Below are positions 48,083 through 57,342 of a DNA stretch of 64,000 nt, one piece after another. The DNA is taken from positions 124,001 through 188,000 of the forward strand of contig NZ_QETF01000003.1 in the NCBI RefSeq assembly GCF_003129565.1, given 5' to 3'. The position numbers were made by a program, and so were the translations under genes. The notes under the pieces were generated by a model. The model was given only the letters and a program-made list of their open reading frames with translations, had not been told where the DNA came from and made no database searches. The stretch is from Salibaculum griseiflavum (GTDB taxonomy: Bacteria > Pseudomonadota > Alphaproteobacteria > Rhodobacterales > Rhodobacteraceae). The stretch's first letter is position 1; the number at the start of each line of letters is the position of its first letter.

Positions 48083-48105
48083 ATTTCATGAATATTCGAA
48101 ATATG
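48080..48105. promoter_or_regulatory. Candidate ArsR operator covering the start codon
   Basis: CATATTTC (48080-48087) and GAAATATG (48098-48105) are perfect 8-bp inverted arms around a 10-base centre that itself contains GAATATTC. The left arm contains the complement of the start codon of the ArsR-ArsC gene. ArsR operators usually lie in the promoter, upstream of the gene, so this placement suggests the transcript may start at or near the ATG. Confidence 0.6.
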
Positions 48106-48137
48106 GGGCTGGGAAAGTGAATTTTTTGTAACAATGC

Positions 48138-48173
48138 AAAAGGGCCTGCCGCGTCTCCCCACGCGGCAGGCCC
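48138..48173 (-). terminator. Intrinsic terminator of the ectoine operon
   Basis: GGGCCTGCCGCGT (48142-48154) and ACGCGGCAGGCCC (48161-48173) form a perfect 13-bp stem with a 6-base loop. On the minus strand it is followed by TTTTGCATTG. It lies 28 bases beyond the ask stop codon and before the arsenic promoter. Confidence 0.85.
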
Positions 48174-48200
48174 CGGTCTGAACGACCTGAATCGTCCGCG

Positions 48201-49625
48201 TCAGGCGGCCTTGGCAAGTGGCGCGCTTGCGCCCTCGATAAGTTCGGCGTGCAACGCCTTGATGACGGCGTCCCGGCTGTCACGATCGACGATATACTGC
48301 ACATCCACATTGCGCGGACCTTGGGTGGCACCGATGGCCTCGTGCCCTGCCCCGGCAATGGCCTGCAAGCCACGGGTCAGCACTGACAGGCCACGGAGGT
48401 CGCGCCCGATGGCAGAAACCACCGAGACGGTGCGCGTCGTGATCTCGGCACTTGGATATTCCGCCGAGATGTCTTTCTCCACCCGCCGCATCGTCTTGAG
48501 GGACGTGTCCAGGTAGTGCGTGATGGTGTTGGCGTTCGACACCTTTGAGACGATGCGCACGCCGTGCCGACGCAGCACGTCCAGGATGGTCGCGTCATAG
48601 CCTTTCACGCCGACCATGTCCTGCTCGAAAACTTCCAGCGTCACGATGTCGAGGCCCGTGATGATCTCGACCGCCGCGTCGTCGGCGGGCTGATCGTCGA
48701 TCAGCGTGCCGGGGTCGCCCGGCTCGAACGCGTTGGTCACGCGCAGTGGGATCTCGGCCTGCCGCAGCACCTTGGCCGCCTTGGGGTGGATCGCCTCCAT
48801 CCCCATATTGGACAGCTGATCGGCCACGTCGTAGTTGGTCCGGCCCAGCTTGCGCACCGCATCCTCGCCGACCAGCTTGGGGTCGCAGGACGACAGGTGG
48901 AATTCCTTGTGGATGATCGCCTCGCGCGCACCCGTCAGGGCCGCCAGACGCGAGAATGTCACTTCGGAATAGCCCCGGTCGAATTCGCGCATCAGGCCTT
49001 CGGCACATTGGGCATAGCCCGTGACGATGGGCATTTCCGTATCGGGATCAATGCCGTTCATAGCCGTCTTGATCCGCTCTTCCAGGGATACGCCCCCTTC
49101 ATCACGCCAGCCGGAAAGATCGACACAGCGCGCATTCACGCCCGCACGTTGCAGCATCAGCGTGGTGACGAAAGCCGAATGGGACTCGCCAAGACCGGAC
49201 AGCAATTCCCGGATCTGCAGCATGTGTTCCGACAGGCGGAAATGACCATAGGAACACAGGCGCTGAAGGTCGATCAGGCAATTGCGGGCACCGTCGATCC
49301 GGTCACGCACGAAGTCATCGGCCTGGTCGATATCGGCGGGATTGTCGAGAACCGCCTTGTGCGCCTCGATCATGGCATCCGCCACTCGGGTCAAGCCATC
49401 ATGCCAGCCATGCCCGGTGTCGGATTGCGCGAACTGGGCATACACCCCCTGCTCTCCGGATTTCTTGTGTTCCAGCAGCAGGTTGGTAATTCCGCCGAAG
49501 GCCGACACGACGAAGACGCGACCATAAAGGTCTTCTTCATCGCGGTCGCCGATGAACAGCGTATCGCGCAATTCGTTGACGCGGGACATGGATGTCCCAC
49601 CGATCTTTTCGACAGTATGGGCCAT
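48201..49625 (-). CDS. ask: Ectoine-associated aspartate kinase (Ask_ect)
   Basis: This 474-residue kinase lies directly after ectC (1-base gap) and has the aspartate kinase start HTVEKIGGTSM, SSCDPKLVGEDAVRKLG, and C-terminal ACT-type segments (EVFEQDMVGVKGYDATILDVLRRHGVRIVSKVSNANTITHY). Ask_ect makes aspartyl phosphate toward aspartate semialdehyde, the precursor for EctB. Ectoine-linked versions are typically less feedback-sensitive than housekeeping kinases. The ATG at 49625 matches the conserved start; the upstream open frame overlaps ectC. Confidence 0.9.
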   Translation of the reverse strand: MAHTVEKIGGTSMSRVNELRDTLFIGDRDEEDLYGRVFVVSAFGGITNLLLEHKKSGEQGVYAQFAQSDTGHGWHDGLTRVADAMIEAHKAVLDNPADIDQADDFVRDRIDGARNCLIDLQRLCSYGHFRLSEHMLQIRELLSGLGESHSAFVTTLMLQRAGVNARCVDLSGWRDEGGVSLEERIKTAMNGIDPDTEMPIVTGYAQCAEGLMREFDRGYSEVTFSRLAALTGAREAIIHKEFHLSSCDPKLVGEDAVRKLGRTNYDVADQLSNMGMEAIHPKAAKVLRQAEIPLRVTNAFEPGDPGTLIDDQPADDAAVEIITGLDIVTLEVFEQDMVGVKGYDATILDVLRRHGVRIVSKVSNANTITHYLDTSLKTMRRVEKDISAEYPSAEITTRTVSVVSAIGRDLRGLSVLTRGLQAIAGAGHEAIGATQGPRNVDVQYIVDRDSRDAVIKALHAELIEGASAPLAKAA

Positions 49626-49626
49626 G

Positions 49627-50022
49627 TCAGGCCTCCTCGGCGGCTGCGTAGGATCCGTCTTCGCGATGCACTTCGGTGCCGGTGACAGGCGGGTTGAAAC
49701 AGCAAGCCATGACCAGCTCTTCATGCGCCTTCAGAGTATGCTTGTCATGCTGATCAAGCGCATACATCACGCCCGGTCGGATCGGATAGGTCGTGCCGGT
49801 AGCCAGGTCGGTGATCTCGCCGCTGCCTTGCATGCAATAGACGCTTTCGAAGTGGTTCTTGTAATGGAACGTGTGTTCCGAACCGGCCTCCAGAAAGGTG
49901 ATATGGAAAGAGAAGCCCATATTGTCATCGGCCAGCAGCATCCGCACCGAAGACCACTGGGCGTCGGATACAACGCGGTCCGGATCGTTCTTGGTGATCT
50001 CGTTGAAGTCTCTGACGATCAT
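49627..50022 (-). CDS. ectC: Ectoine synthase EctC
   Basis: This 131-residue cupin closes N-gamma-acetyl-diaminobutyrate to ectoine. It has [20 protein letters not shown], the cupin segment [24 protein letters not shown], the [18 protein letters not shown] core and AVNCFN-like MACCFNPP. Length is normal. It lies 5 bases after ectB and 1 base before ask. Confidence 0.95.
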   Translation of the reverse strand: MIVRDFNEITKNDPDRVVSDAQWSSVRMLLADDNMGFSFHITFLEAGSEHTFHYKNHFESVYCMQGSGEITDLATGTTYPIRPGVMYALDQHDKHTLKAHEELVMACCFNPPVTGTEVHREDGSYAAAEEA

Positions 50023-50027
50023 TTGGC

Positions 50028-51314
50028 TTACTCCGCTGCGATCTTGGTATTGGCGAGGACGTCACGGGTTGCGTCCACAAGGATGTTGAACCCCTTACGG
50101 AATGTGTCCATCGACGTGGTCAGCGGGGCAAGAACCTTGACGACCTCGTCATCGCTGCCCGACGTTTCGATCACCAGGCCCTTTTCATAGGCCCGCGCGC
50201 AGATCTGGCCCGCCAGTTCTCCGCTGCCAACGTCCACACCCTGCATCAGGCCACGACCCTTGAGCGTGGCACCGGGGATCATATCGGCGATCTCGTTCAG
50301 GGCCGTGGTGATCATGACGGTCTTGTGCGCAAGCTCCTGCTGGAACTTGTCATCCGACCAGAACTTGTAGATCGCAGTCTTGGCGGTGACGAAAGCATGG
50401 GTGTTGCCCCGGAACGTGCCGTTATGCTCGGCCGGGCCGAACACGTCGTATTCGGGGCGCACCAGAACCAGCGCCATCGGCAGGCCGAAACCCGAGATGG
50501 ATTTGGCCATGGTCACGATATCGGGCATCACGCCCATTTCCTCGAAGGAGAAGAACGTGCCGGTCCGGCCGCAGCCCGCCTGAATGTCGTCGATGATCAG
50601 AAGAGCGCCATGTTTCTTGGCCACCTCGGCCACGCCCCGCACGAATTCCGGCGACGCGGCATTCAGGCCGCCCTCGCCCTGCACGGTTTCAAGCAGGATC
50701 GCGGCGGGCGCGTCGATGCCGCCGGAGCCATCGGACAGCATCTGGTCCAGCAGGGCCACGGAATCCACGCCTTCGGCGAAGGCGTCGAAGGGCATGCGCG
50801 TGACGCCATGGGTATCCATGGCCGCACCGCCCCGGTGATAGCCATTGCCGGTCGCCGCCAGCGCCCCCATGGTCACACCATGAAAACCGTTGGTGAAGGC
50901 GATGACATTGGTGCGCCCGGTCGATTTCCGGGCGATCTTCATCGCCGCTTCAACGGCGTTGGCGCCGGTCGGGCCGGTGAACATGACGCGATGATCCATG
51001 TCGCGCGGCTCGAGGATATGGCTTTCGAACGCGTGCAGGAAATCGCCCTTGGCATCGGTGTGCAGGTCCAACCCGTGGGTGATCCCGTCATGCTCGATAT
51101 GCTCGATCAACGCGGCCTTCATGTCCGGGTCGTTATGCCCGTAGTTGAGCGATGAACAGCCGGCGAGGAAGTCGATATAGGTCTTGCCCTCGCGGTCGGT
51201 CAGGGTGGACCCCTGCGCCTTGGTAAAGACCGCGGGCATGCCGCGGCAGTAGGAGCGGGCCTCGCTTTCGCGGCGCTCGTAGATGGAATGCGTCTTCGTC
51301 ATGTCCTTGGCCAT
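50028..51314 (-). CDS. ectB: Diaminobutyrate-2-oxoglutarate transaminase EctB
   Basis: This 428-residue class III aminotransferase makes 2,4-diaminobutyrate from aspartate semialdehyde. Marks are [34 protein letters not shown], and the PLP lysine in [15 protein letters not shown]. The ATG at 51314 with AAAGGACG upstream is chosen; a second in-frame ATG lies at 51302 and would remove four residues. It lies 48 bases after ectA. Confidence 0.95.
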   Translation of the reverse strand: MAKDMTKTHSIYERRESEARSYCRGMPAVFTKAQGSTLTDREGKTYIDFLAGCSSLNYGHNDPDMKAALIEHIEHDGITHGLDLHTDAKGDFLHAFESHILEPRDMDHRVMFTGPTGANAVEAAMKIARKSTGRTNVIAFTNGFHGVTMGALAATGNGYHRGGAAMDTHGVTRMPFDAFAEGVDSVALLDQMLSDGSGGIDAPAAILLETVQGEGGLNAASPEFVRGVAEVAKKHGALLIIDDIQAGCGRTGTFFSFEEMGVMPDIVTMAKSISGFGLPMALVLVRPEYDVFGPAEHNGTFRGNTHAFVTAKTAIYKFWSDDKFQQELAHKTVMITTALNEIADMIPGATLKGRGLMQGVDVGSGELAGQICARAYEKGLVIETSGSDDEVVKVLAPLTTSMDTFRKGFNILVDATRDVLANTKIAAE

Positions 51315-51362
51315 GATACGTCCTTTCAGGGAATTCTTGGATTAGGGGGCCGGGGGCGCCGA

Positions 51363-51896
51363 TCAGGCAGCGCGGCGCAACGGCACCGGGGCGGGCAGCT
51401 CGATCGTCACCATGTGCTCGGTGTCGTGGCGGCCCTCGAAATGAACCTCTTTCTCGAAATGCGGCTCGTCCGTCAGGTCACCGCCGATATGGCGGGCGAA
51501 GCTGCGGAACAGGCCCCAAGAGGCGTCGTTGTCCTTGGTGATCGTCGTCTTGAGATGGGTGGCATCGGCGCAATTCTCGCGCTCGATCAGGTGGGTCAGC
51601 ATCTTGCGGCCGAGGCCCAGCCCGCGCGCGGTATCACTGACCGCGACCTGCCAGACGAACAGCTCATCCCTTTCAGGAATTATGTGGCCGGAGATCCAGC
51701 CGACAACCTCGCCATCAATCTCGGCCACCACGCAGGTATCGCGGAAATGGTCGGCCTGAACGAGATTACAGTACATCGAATTTTCGTCGAGCGGCTTGCA
51801 GGCTTTCACCAGCTCCCAGATGGCGGCCCCGTCCGTCGCATCGGGTTTGCGCAGACGGGGCGTTGGCGTTCGGGGTGTCACACTGTCTTTCGGCAT
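51363..51896 (-). CDS. ectA: Diaminobutyrate acetyltransferase EctA
   Basis: This 177-residue GNAT enzyme acetylates diaminobutyrate at the gamma nitrogen. It has the acetyl-CoA binding strand LFVWQVAVSDTARGLGLGRKML and the EctA sequence LVQADHFRDTCVVAEIDGEVVGWISG. It leads ectABC-ask. No ectD (hydroxylase) gene is found in the window, so the product is ectoine, unless ectD is elsewhere. Confidence 0.93.
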   Translation of the reverse strand: MPKDSVTPRTPTPRLRKPDATDGAAIWELVKACKPLDENSMYCNLVQADHFRDTCVVAEIDGEVVGWISGHIIPERDELFVWQVAVSDTARGLGLGRKMLTHLIERENCADATHLKTTITKDNDASWGLFRSFARHIGGDLTDEPHFEKEVHFEGRHDTEHMVTIELPAPVPLRRAA

Positions 51897-52003
51897 CGGA
51901 TGTGTCCTCGCTGTTCGTTCGATGAGCTAACTAGGGTATCCCCGCAAATAATTCAACCTTCAAACCATATTTACGGCCAGAAAGCCGCTTATAGCGTGAT
52001 TTT

Positions 52004-52025
52004 AACACCTAAACGTTTAGGTGTT
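52004..52025. promoter_or_regulatory. Perfect 22-bp palindrome in the ect promoter
   Basis: The half AACACCTAAAC is followed by its exact complement GTTTAGGTGTT, with no spacer. It sits between ectA (minus) and ectR (plus). A TATAAG-type -10 for ect is visible on the minus strand at 51994-51989, which places the palindrome over the -35 region, consistent with repression by the divergent MarR-type regulator. Binding is inferred. Confidence 0.65.
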
Positions 52026-52123
52026 CCTTGGTCATCTCTCATATATTTGCTTCGATTGCTGAAGGTATTGCGACGTTATTTAGCCGATTGAAGGATTCAG
52101 CACGGCTATGCAATAATCCGCCC

Positions 52124-52621
52124 ATGTCGATATCGGCCCCGGACCGCACAGATGAAAGCCTGATCGCCTTGCGGCGAATCCTTCGGGCGACCGAGTTGTT
52201 CGCACGGGATCTGGCGCAGGCCGTCGGGCTAAGCCCCGCACAACTGCGCGTGCTCCAGATCGTCGCGGAAAGGCGCAGCGTGACCCCCAAGGCGCTGGCA
52301 AACCAGATGGGGGTCAGCCAGGCCACCGTCACGGCGCTGGTCGACAAGCTGGTTGCACGCGGTATGGTCGAACGGATTCCGTCGGAACAGGACCGCCGGC
52401 AGACGAATATCGTGGCCACTCAAGTCGGCAGTGCCCACCTGGAGAATGCGCCGGACGCCCTGCAACAGCGCTATGTCGCCGCCTTCGCCCGACTGCGCGA
52501 CTGGGAACAGGCCCAGCTTGTCTCATCTCTTGAAAGGGTGGCCGACATGCTGGATGCACAGGACATCGACGCCTCGCCGGTGCTCACGACCGGCGACATC
52601 CAGTCGGGTCGCAAGGGCTAA
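52124..52621 (+). CDS. ectR: MarR-family regulator, likely EctR
   Basis: This 165-residue protein has the MarR winged helix (SPAQLRVLQIVAERRSVTPKALANQMGVSQATVTALVDKLVARGMVERIPSEQDRRQTNI) with flanking dimerisation helices. Divergent MarR regulators called EctR repress ect operons in several halotolerant bacteria. The ATG at 52124 gives the usual N terminus; a TTG start upstream would read through the palindrome. It converges on glpD with 10 bases between. Confidence 0.83.
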   Translation: MSISAPDRTDESLIALRRILRATELFARDLAQAVGLSPAQLRVLQIVAERRSVTPKALANQMGVSQATVTALVDKLVARGMVERIPSEQDRRQTNIVATQVGSAHLENAPDALQQRYVAAFARLRDWEQAQLVSSLERVADMLDAQDIDASPVLTTGDIQSGRKG

Positions 52622-52631
52622 GGCAGGCGCA

Positions 52632-54209
52632 TCAGCGGGCTTCGGCCCGCGCCCTTTGCATCCACGCCTCGATCGCCTCGACCTGCTCATCACTCAGCCG
52701 AAGGCCCAACTTGTTGCGCCGCCAGACCACGTCTTCGGCATGGTGGGCAAATTCCTGGCGCATCAGCCAGCGCAGTTCCGCCTCGGTGAGGGTCGCGCCG
52801 AAATTCCGGCCGAGGTCGTCGGCGCTTTGCGCGGCCCCAAGAATGGTGCGGGCCTCGGTGCCATAGGCACGGACCAGACGCAGGGCCCAATCCTCGGTCA
52901 GGAACGGATAGTCCCGGCGCAGGCCGGCGATCAGGTCAGCCACCCCGTCCACCGGGAAATCGCCGCCCGGCAACGGAACCCCGGCGGTCCACGGCCCTTT
53001 CGCCACCTTCAGATGCCCGCCGATCTTTTCCAGCGCGCTTTCCGCCAGTCGACGATAGGTGGTGATCTTGCCACCGAAGACATTGAGCATTGGCGCGCCG
53101 CCCTCGGTTTCCACCTTGAGCGTGTAGTCCCGTGTCGCCGCGGTCGCGCTGCTGGCCCCATCATCGTAGAGCGGCCGCACGCCGGAATAGGTCCAGACGA
53201 TGTCGTCGTCGTTTAGGTCCTGCTTGAAATACTGGTTGGCGAAATCCAGCAGGTAGCGGCGTTCGTCAGGTGTGCATTCCGGTTTCTTCGAAGGGTCGTC
53301 GTGTTCCGCGTCCGTGGTGCCGATCAGGGTGAAATCCCGCTCGTAGGGGATCGCGAAGATGATCCGGCCATCCTTGCCCTGGAAGAAATAGCACTTTTCG
53401 TGATCGTAGAGCTTGCGGGTCACGATATGGCTGCCCCGCACGAGGCGCACACCGTCGCTGGAATTCGAACGCACCTTGGTCTGGATCACGTCACCGACCC
53501 AGGGACCGGCCGCATTCACCAGCATGCGCGCGTGATGGGTTGCCGTTTCCCCGGTGTCGGTATCGCGGGTTTCGATCCGCCAGAGATCGCCTTCACGCAA
53601 CGCGCTCACCACCTCGGTCCGGGTCAGGATACGGGCGCCACGCGCCTCGGCGTCGCGGGCGTTCAGCACGACCAGCCTTGAATCCTCGACCCAGCAATCG
53701 GAATATTCGTAGGCCTTGGCAAACCTGTCCTGCAACGGTGCGCCCTCGGGCGCAGCGGTCAGGTCCAGTGTCGCGGTTCCCGGCAGAATCTTGCGCCCGC
53801 CCAGATGGTCGTAAAGGAACAGCCCCAGCCGGATCAGCCAGGCAGGTCGCCGCCCCTTCATCCAGGGCATGAAGAACGACAACAGTTTCGAGGTCGGCGT
53901 GTCCGCCTCGAACCGCATGTCCTTGTGATAGGGCAGGACAAATCGCATGGGCCAACTGATATGCGGCATGGCGCGCAGCAGGGTTTCCCGCTCGATCAGC
54001 GCCTCGCGCACCAGGCGAAACTCGAAATATTCCAGGTAACGCAACCCGCCATGGAACAGCTTGGTCGATGCCGAAGACGTGGCCGAGGCAAGGTCATTCA
54101 TCTCGGCCAGCGTTACGGAAAGCCCACGGCCAGCCGCATCACGGGCGATACCACAGCCGTTGATGCCGCCGCCGATGATGAAAAGATCGGATGGATCGGT
54201 CTGCGCCAA
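52632..54209 (-). CDS. glpD: Aerobic glycerol-3-phosphate dehydrogenase GlpD
   Basis: This 525-residue flavoprotein has the FAD-binding motif IIGGGINGCGIARDAAGRGLSVTL (near 10-30) and the GlpD sequences SATSSASTKLFHGGLRYLE and FTLIGTTDAEHDDP. It oxidises glycerol-3-phosphate to dihydroxyacetone phosphate at the membrane and feeds the quinone pool. It is divergent from glpR with a clear operator between. Length is in the family range. Confidence 0.93.
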   Translation of the reverse strand: MAQTDPSDLFIIGGGINGCGIARDAAGRGLSVTLAEMNDLASATSSASTKLFHGGLRYLEYFEFRLVREALIERETLLRAMPHISWPMRFVLPYHKDMRFEADTPTSKLLSFFMPWMKGRRPAWLIRLGLFLYDHLGGRKILPGTATLDLTAAPEGAPLQDRFAKAYEYSDCWVEDSRLVVLNARDAEARGARILTRTEVVSALREGDLWRIETRDTDTGETATHHARMLVNAAGPWVGDVIQTKVRSNSSDGVRLVRGSHIVTRKLYDHEKCYFFQGKDGRIIFAIPYERDFTLIGTTDAEHDDPSKKPECTPDERRYLLDFANQYFKQDLNDDDIVWTYSGVRPLYDDGASSATAATRDYTLKVETEGGAPMLNVFGGKITTYRRLAESALEKIGGHLKVAKGPWTAGVPLPGGDFPVDGVADLIAGLRRDYPFLTEDWALRLVRAYGTEARTILGAAQSADDLGRNFGATLTEAELRWLMRQEFAHHAEDVVWRRNKLGLRLSDEQVEAIEAWMQRARAEAR

Positions 54210-54264
54210 GGGACTCTCCTGAAATGAGCGATCTGCTTCCTGTGCGGTTACCTAGCGCAGATTG

Positions 54265-54293
54265 CGAACATAAACAATATTCGTTTATGTTCG
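54265..54293. promoter_or_regulatory. GlpR-type operator
   Basis: CGAACATAAAC (54265-54275) and GTTTATGTTCG (54283-54293) are perfect 11-bp inverted arms with a 7-base spacer. The half-site TATGTTCG matches the GlpR consensus from enterobacteria. It lies between divergent glpD and glpR and could control both. Confidence 0.75.
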
Positions 54294-54360
54294 TTTTTGC
54301 GCTTGTCATGACCCCCGAAAGCACCAATTCTGACCAGCGAACCAAGGAACAGGTCGCGCC

Positions 54361-55122
54361 ATGACTCAGAGTTTTCGCCATCCCGAAATCCTCGATATCG
54401 CGCGGCGCGAGGGCAAGGTTACGGTCGAAGGCCTGGCGAACCATTTCGGCGTTACCTTGCAGACCATCCGCCGCGACCTGACGGATCTGGCAGAGGCCGG
54501 ACGGCTCGAACGCGTCCATGGTGGCGCGGTGCTGCCATCCGGCACCAGCAATATCCGTTACGAGGAACGCCGGTCGCTCAATGCAGAGGGCAAGCGCGCC
54601 ATCGCCCGGGCCTGTGCGTCCGAAATTCCCGACGGAAGTTCCCTGTTCCTGAATATCGGAACCACCACCGAAGCCGTGGCGCAGGAATTGCTGCACCACG
54701 AGAACCTCATGGTGGTGACGAACAACATGAACGTGGCAAATATCCTTGCCAGCAACACCGGTTGCGAAATCATCCTCACCGGCGGGCACCTGCGCCCCGC
54801 CGACGGAGGCTTGGTCGGTACACTGGCCGCAGAGACCCTGCGGCGGTTCCGGTTCGACATGGCCGTGATCGGCTGTTCGGCGCTGGACGCCGGCGGCGAC
54901 ATGCTGGATTTCGACCTGCAAGAGGTGATCGTCAGCCAGACCGCCCTGCGGCAGGCCCGCAAGACCATTCTGGTGGCGGATCACGCCAAGTTCGCCCGCA
55001 GCGCGCCCGCCCGCATCGCCGCGCTTTCAGATATGAACATGGTCGTCACCGATGCATCGCTTACTCCGGATCTTGCGCAAGCCTGCGATGCGGCGGGCAC
55101 GCAAGTCATCGTCGCCCGGTGA
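54361..55122 (+). CDS. glpR: DeoR-family glycerol-3-phosphate repressor GlpR
   Basis: This 253-residue regulator has an N-terminal DeoR helix-turn-helix (RHPEILDIARREGKVTVEGLANHFGVTLQTIRRDL) and a sugar-phosphate-sensing domain with NIGTTTEAVA, NNMNVANIL, GGHLRPADGGLVG and TILVADHAKFARSAP. It should repress glpD until glycerol-3-phosphate binds. It converges on the MFS-spermidine synthase fusion. Confidence 0.9.
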   Translation: MTQSFRHPEILDIARREGKVTVEGLANHFGVTLQTIRRDLTDLAEAGRLERVHGGAVLPSGTSNIRYEERRSLNAEGKRAIARACASEIPDGSSLFLNIGTTTEAVAQELLHHENLMVVTNNMNVANILASNTGCEIILTGGHLRPADGGLVGTLAAETLRRFRFDMAVIGCSALDAGGDMLDFDLQEVIVSQTALRQARKTILVADHAKFARSAPARIAALSDMNMVVTDASLTPDLAQACDAAGTQVIVAR

Positions 55123-55131
55123 CCTGCGCGT

Positions 55132-57342
55132 TCAGTGCGTGAAGGCGCCCGGCTTGAGGATCGACAAGGGATTGGCCTTGTCATCGGTCCAGACCGGGCC
55201 GCTGTCCGAGCGTAGCCTCTGCCACGCGCCCGTCTCGATCAGCGCGGCCACATCCGCCGGATCGCGGGCGATCATCGCCACATCGCTCTGACGGTAACCA
55301 GGGTCGTCGGAGGCATCATCGGAGGACAACTGCCGCCAGGCATGAACGCCCAGCGCCTCGGCCGACCGCGCCAGCGGCAGGCCGATATCGTAATACCGGT
55401 TGGAAATGTGGAACAGCAGCACGCCACCGGGCGCCAGACGGTCGAGGTAGAGCTCCATCGCCTCGCGCGTGGTCAGGTGCACCGGCACCGCGTCCGAAGA
55501 ATAGGCGTCGATCACCAGCACATCGAAGGCCAGATCGGACTGTCCCGCCAGGATCACCCGCGCATCGCCCAGATGCGTCGGCGCATTCGGGGTGCAGGCC
55601 GACAGGAAGCTGAAAAGGGCGGGATCACGGGCGACCCGGTCGACCATCGCGTCGATCTCGTAGAAGTGCCACTCCTGACCTTCGCGCGCATAACAGGCCA
55701 GCGACCCGATGCCCTGCCCGACGATCCCGACACGCTCGGCCTTCTGGCCGACCACGGATCGCATCACCTGCCCCATCGGCGCAGCCGGGTGATAATAGGT
55801 GATGGGCAGGGGGCGCTCCGCGCCGATGTCTGCAAGGCGTTGCGCCCCATGCACGGTGGTGCCGTTTGTATAAAGCCGGATCCCGTCCTGCTCGATCACG
55901 CGGTGCAGGCCGAAGAAGCTGCGATCGGCAAACAGCCTGTCATCCGGGACGGCGATCCAGACAGGCAGGATCGCCACGCACCCCGCCGCCACCAGCAGGG
56001 CCGGCAAAGCGGGCCTAATCAGGACAAGACCCGCGATTCCCGCCAGTATTGCCCCGCCCAGAACCAGCGGCGCCCCGGCACCGGCAAGCGCGATGCCGGT
56101 CGCGGCCACGCCAGCAGGCAGACCAAGCGCGACACCACGCCGCGCATGGGCCCCGGTCAGCCCCAATGTCTTGCCAAAGACCAGAAGCAGCAGGACCAGC
56201 AATGTCACAACCCCCTCGACATGATCGGTGAACAGCACCAGGCCAAGGATCGAGTTGAACAGACCGCCCATCGCACCACCGATGGACATCACGACATAGA
56301 AGGTCGTCAGGTGACCGGAGTCAGGGCGCACCTCGTAGAGCGCCCGATGCGCCCAGATCGCAATGGCGAAGAAACACAGCACCAGAACCACCGTGGCAAT
56401 GGGCGAGAGGTAGTCCCCGAAGGCCCCGGTCATCAGGCAGAGCGCGGCGACGCCGGCCAGCTGGGTCAGACGAGTGAACCCCTGCCCCGCCACCGGGGTG
56501 ACATTGCGAAAGGACAGGACGAAACTGAGCAGGAACAAGGCCAGCGGGACCACCCAGACCAGCGGCACCGCGCCGATATCGGTGCTGATCTTCGAGGTGA
56601 CAGCCAGCATCAGCGAGGACGGCACGAAGGCAAGCACCGCCCAATAGAGCATGACAGGCAGGTTAGGGCCCGCGCGATCGACACGCGGCGCGTCCGGCTT
56701 CGCGCGGCTTCGGCCAAAGACCAGCCCGCCACAGGTGGCCAGCCCCAGCCCCAGCGCCACGAACCCGGCGGCAAAGCCCAGCGCGATCTCGGATGCACCG
56801 AAGAGCGGCTCTGCCAGCAGTGGAAAGGCCAGCAGGGCCAACATGGACCCAAGGTTCGAGGCCCCATACAGGAAATAGGGATCCTCCGCCGAGGGGCCGC
56901 CCGAGCGCGCGTACCAGGACTGGATCAGCGGGGCGTTGGATGACAGGAGCGCAAAAGGAACGCCGACCCCCAGCGCGAAAAGACCCAAGGTCTGCAGGGC
57001 AACGGGGCGCCCCGCATCAAGCTCCCAACCCTCTGGCAGGGCAGGCGGCAGGAATGCCAGCGCCGCCCCCCAGATCGCAAGGTGCAGGATGACTTGGACC
57101 GGAACCGAAAGGTAACGGGTCGAGAGATGCGCATAAAGGTAGCCGCCCAAAAGCACCGTTTGAAAGAACAGCATGGCCGTCGTCCAGACAGCGGGCGATC
57201 CGCCGATCGCGGGCAAGACGACCCGCGCGAAAAGCGGCTGCACGAAAAACAGCAACGCGGCGCTGAGAAAGATCGTCAACGTGAAAAGCCACGGCGCAAG
57301 GCGGGCGTGGCGCGGGGTTTCGGCTGCGGTAACAAAGGCCAT
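55132..57342 (-). CDS. Membrane / spermidine synthase-like fusion protein
   Basis: This 736-residue protein joins an N-terminal multi-helix membrane part (about 1-480) to a C-terminal spermidine synthase-like methyltransferase fold. The latter shows ERVGIVGQGIGSLACYA (cofactor-binding strand) and FDVLVIDAYSSDAVPVHLTT. Such fused MFS/spermidine synthase proteins are widespread but unproven; the catalytic residues of SpeE are only partly visible. No speD gene is near, and no polyamine operon is seen, so an aminopropyltransferase role is unproven. It is the last backbone gene before the degraded zone. Confidence 0.78.
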   Translation of the reverse strand: MAFVTAAETPRHARLAPWLFTLTIFLSAALLFFVQPLFARVVLPAIGGSPAVWTTAMLFFQTVLLGGYLYAHLSTRYLSVPVQVILHLAIWGAALAFLPPALPEGWELDAGRPVALQTLGLFALGVGVPFALLSSNAPLIQSWYARSGGPSAEDPYFLYGASNLGSMLALLAFPLLAEPLFGASEIALGFAAGFVALGLGLATCGGLVFGRSRAKPDAPRVDRAGPNLPVMLYWAVLAFVPSSLMLAVTSKISTDIGAVPLVWVVPLALFLLSFVLSFRNVTPVAGQGFTRLTQLAGVAALCLMTGAFGDYLSPIATVVLVLCFFAIAIWAHRALYEVRPDSGHLTTFYVVMSIGGAMGGLFNSILGLVLFTDHVEGVVTLLVLLLLVFGKTLGLTGAHARRGVALGLPAGVAATGIALAGAGAPLVLGGAILAGIAGLVLIRPALPALLVAAGCVAILPVWIAVPDDRLFADRSFFGLHRVIEQDGIRLYTNGTTVHGAQRLADIGAERPLPITYYHPAAPMGQVMRSVVGQKAERVGIVGQGIGSLACYAREGQEWHFYEIDAMVDRVARDPALFSFLSACTPNAPTHLGDARVILAGQSDLAFDVLVIDAYSSDAVPVHLTTREAMELYLDRLAPGGVLLFHISNRYYDIGLPLARSAEALGVHAWRQLSSDDASDDPGYRQSDVAMIARDPADVAALIETGAWQRLRSDSGPVWTDDKANPLSILKPGAFTH

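Noticed and set aside
48201-52621. Ectoine hydroxylase ectD or an ectoine transporter in the ect cluster
   Set aside because: All frames between ectA and ask are accounted for by ectB and ectC, and no other candidate is present.
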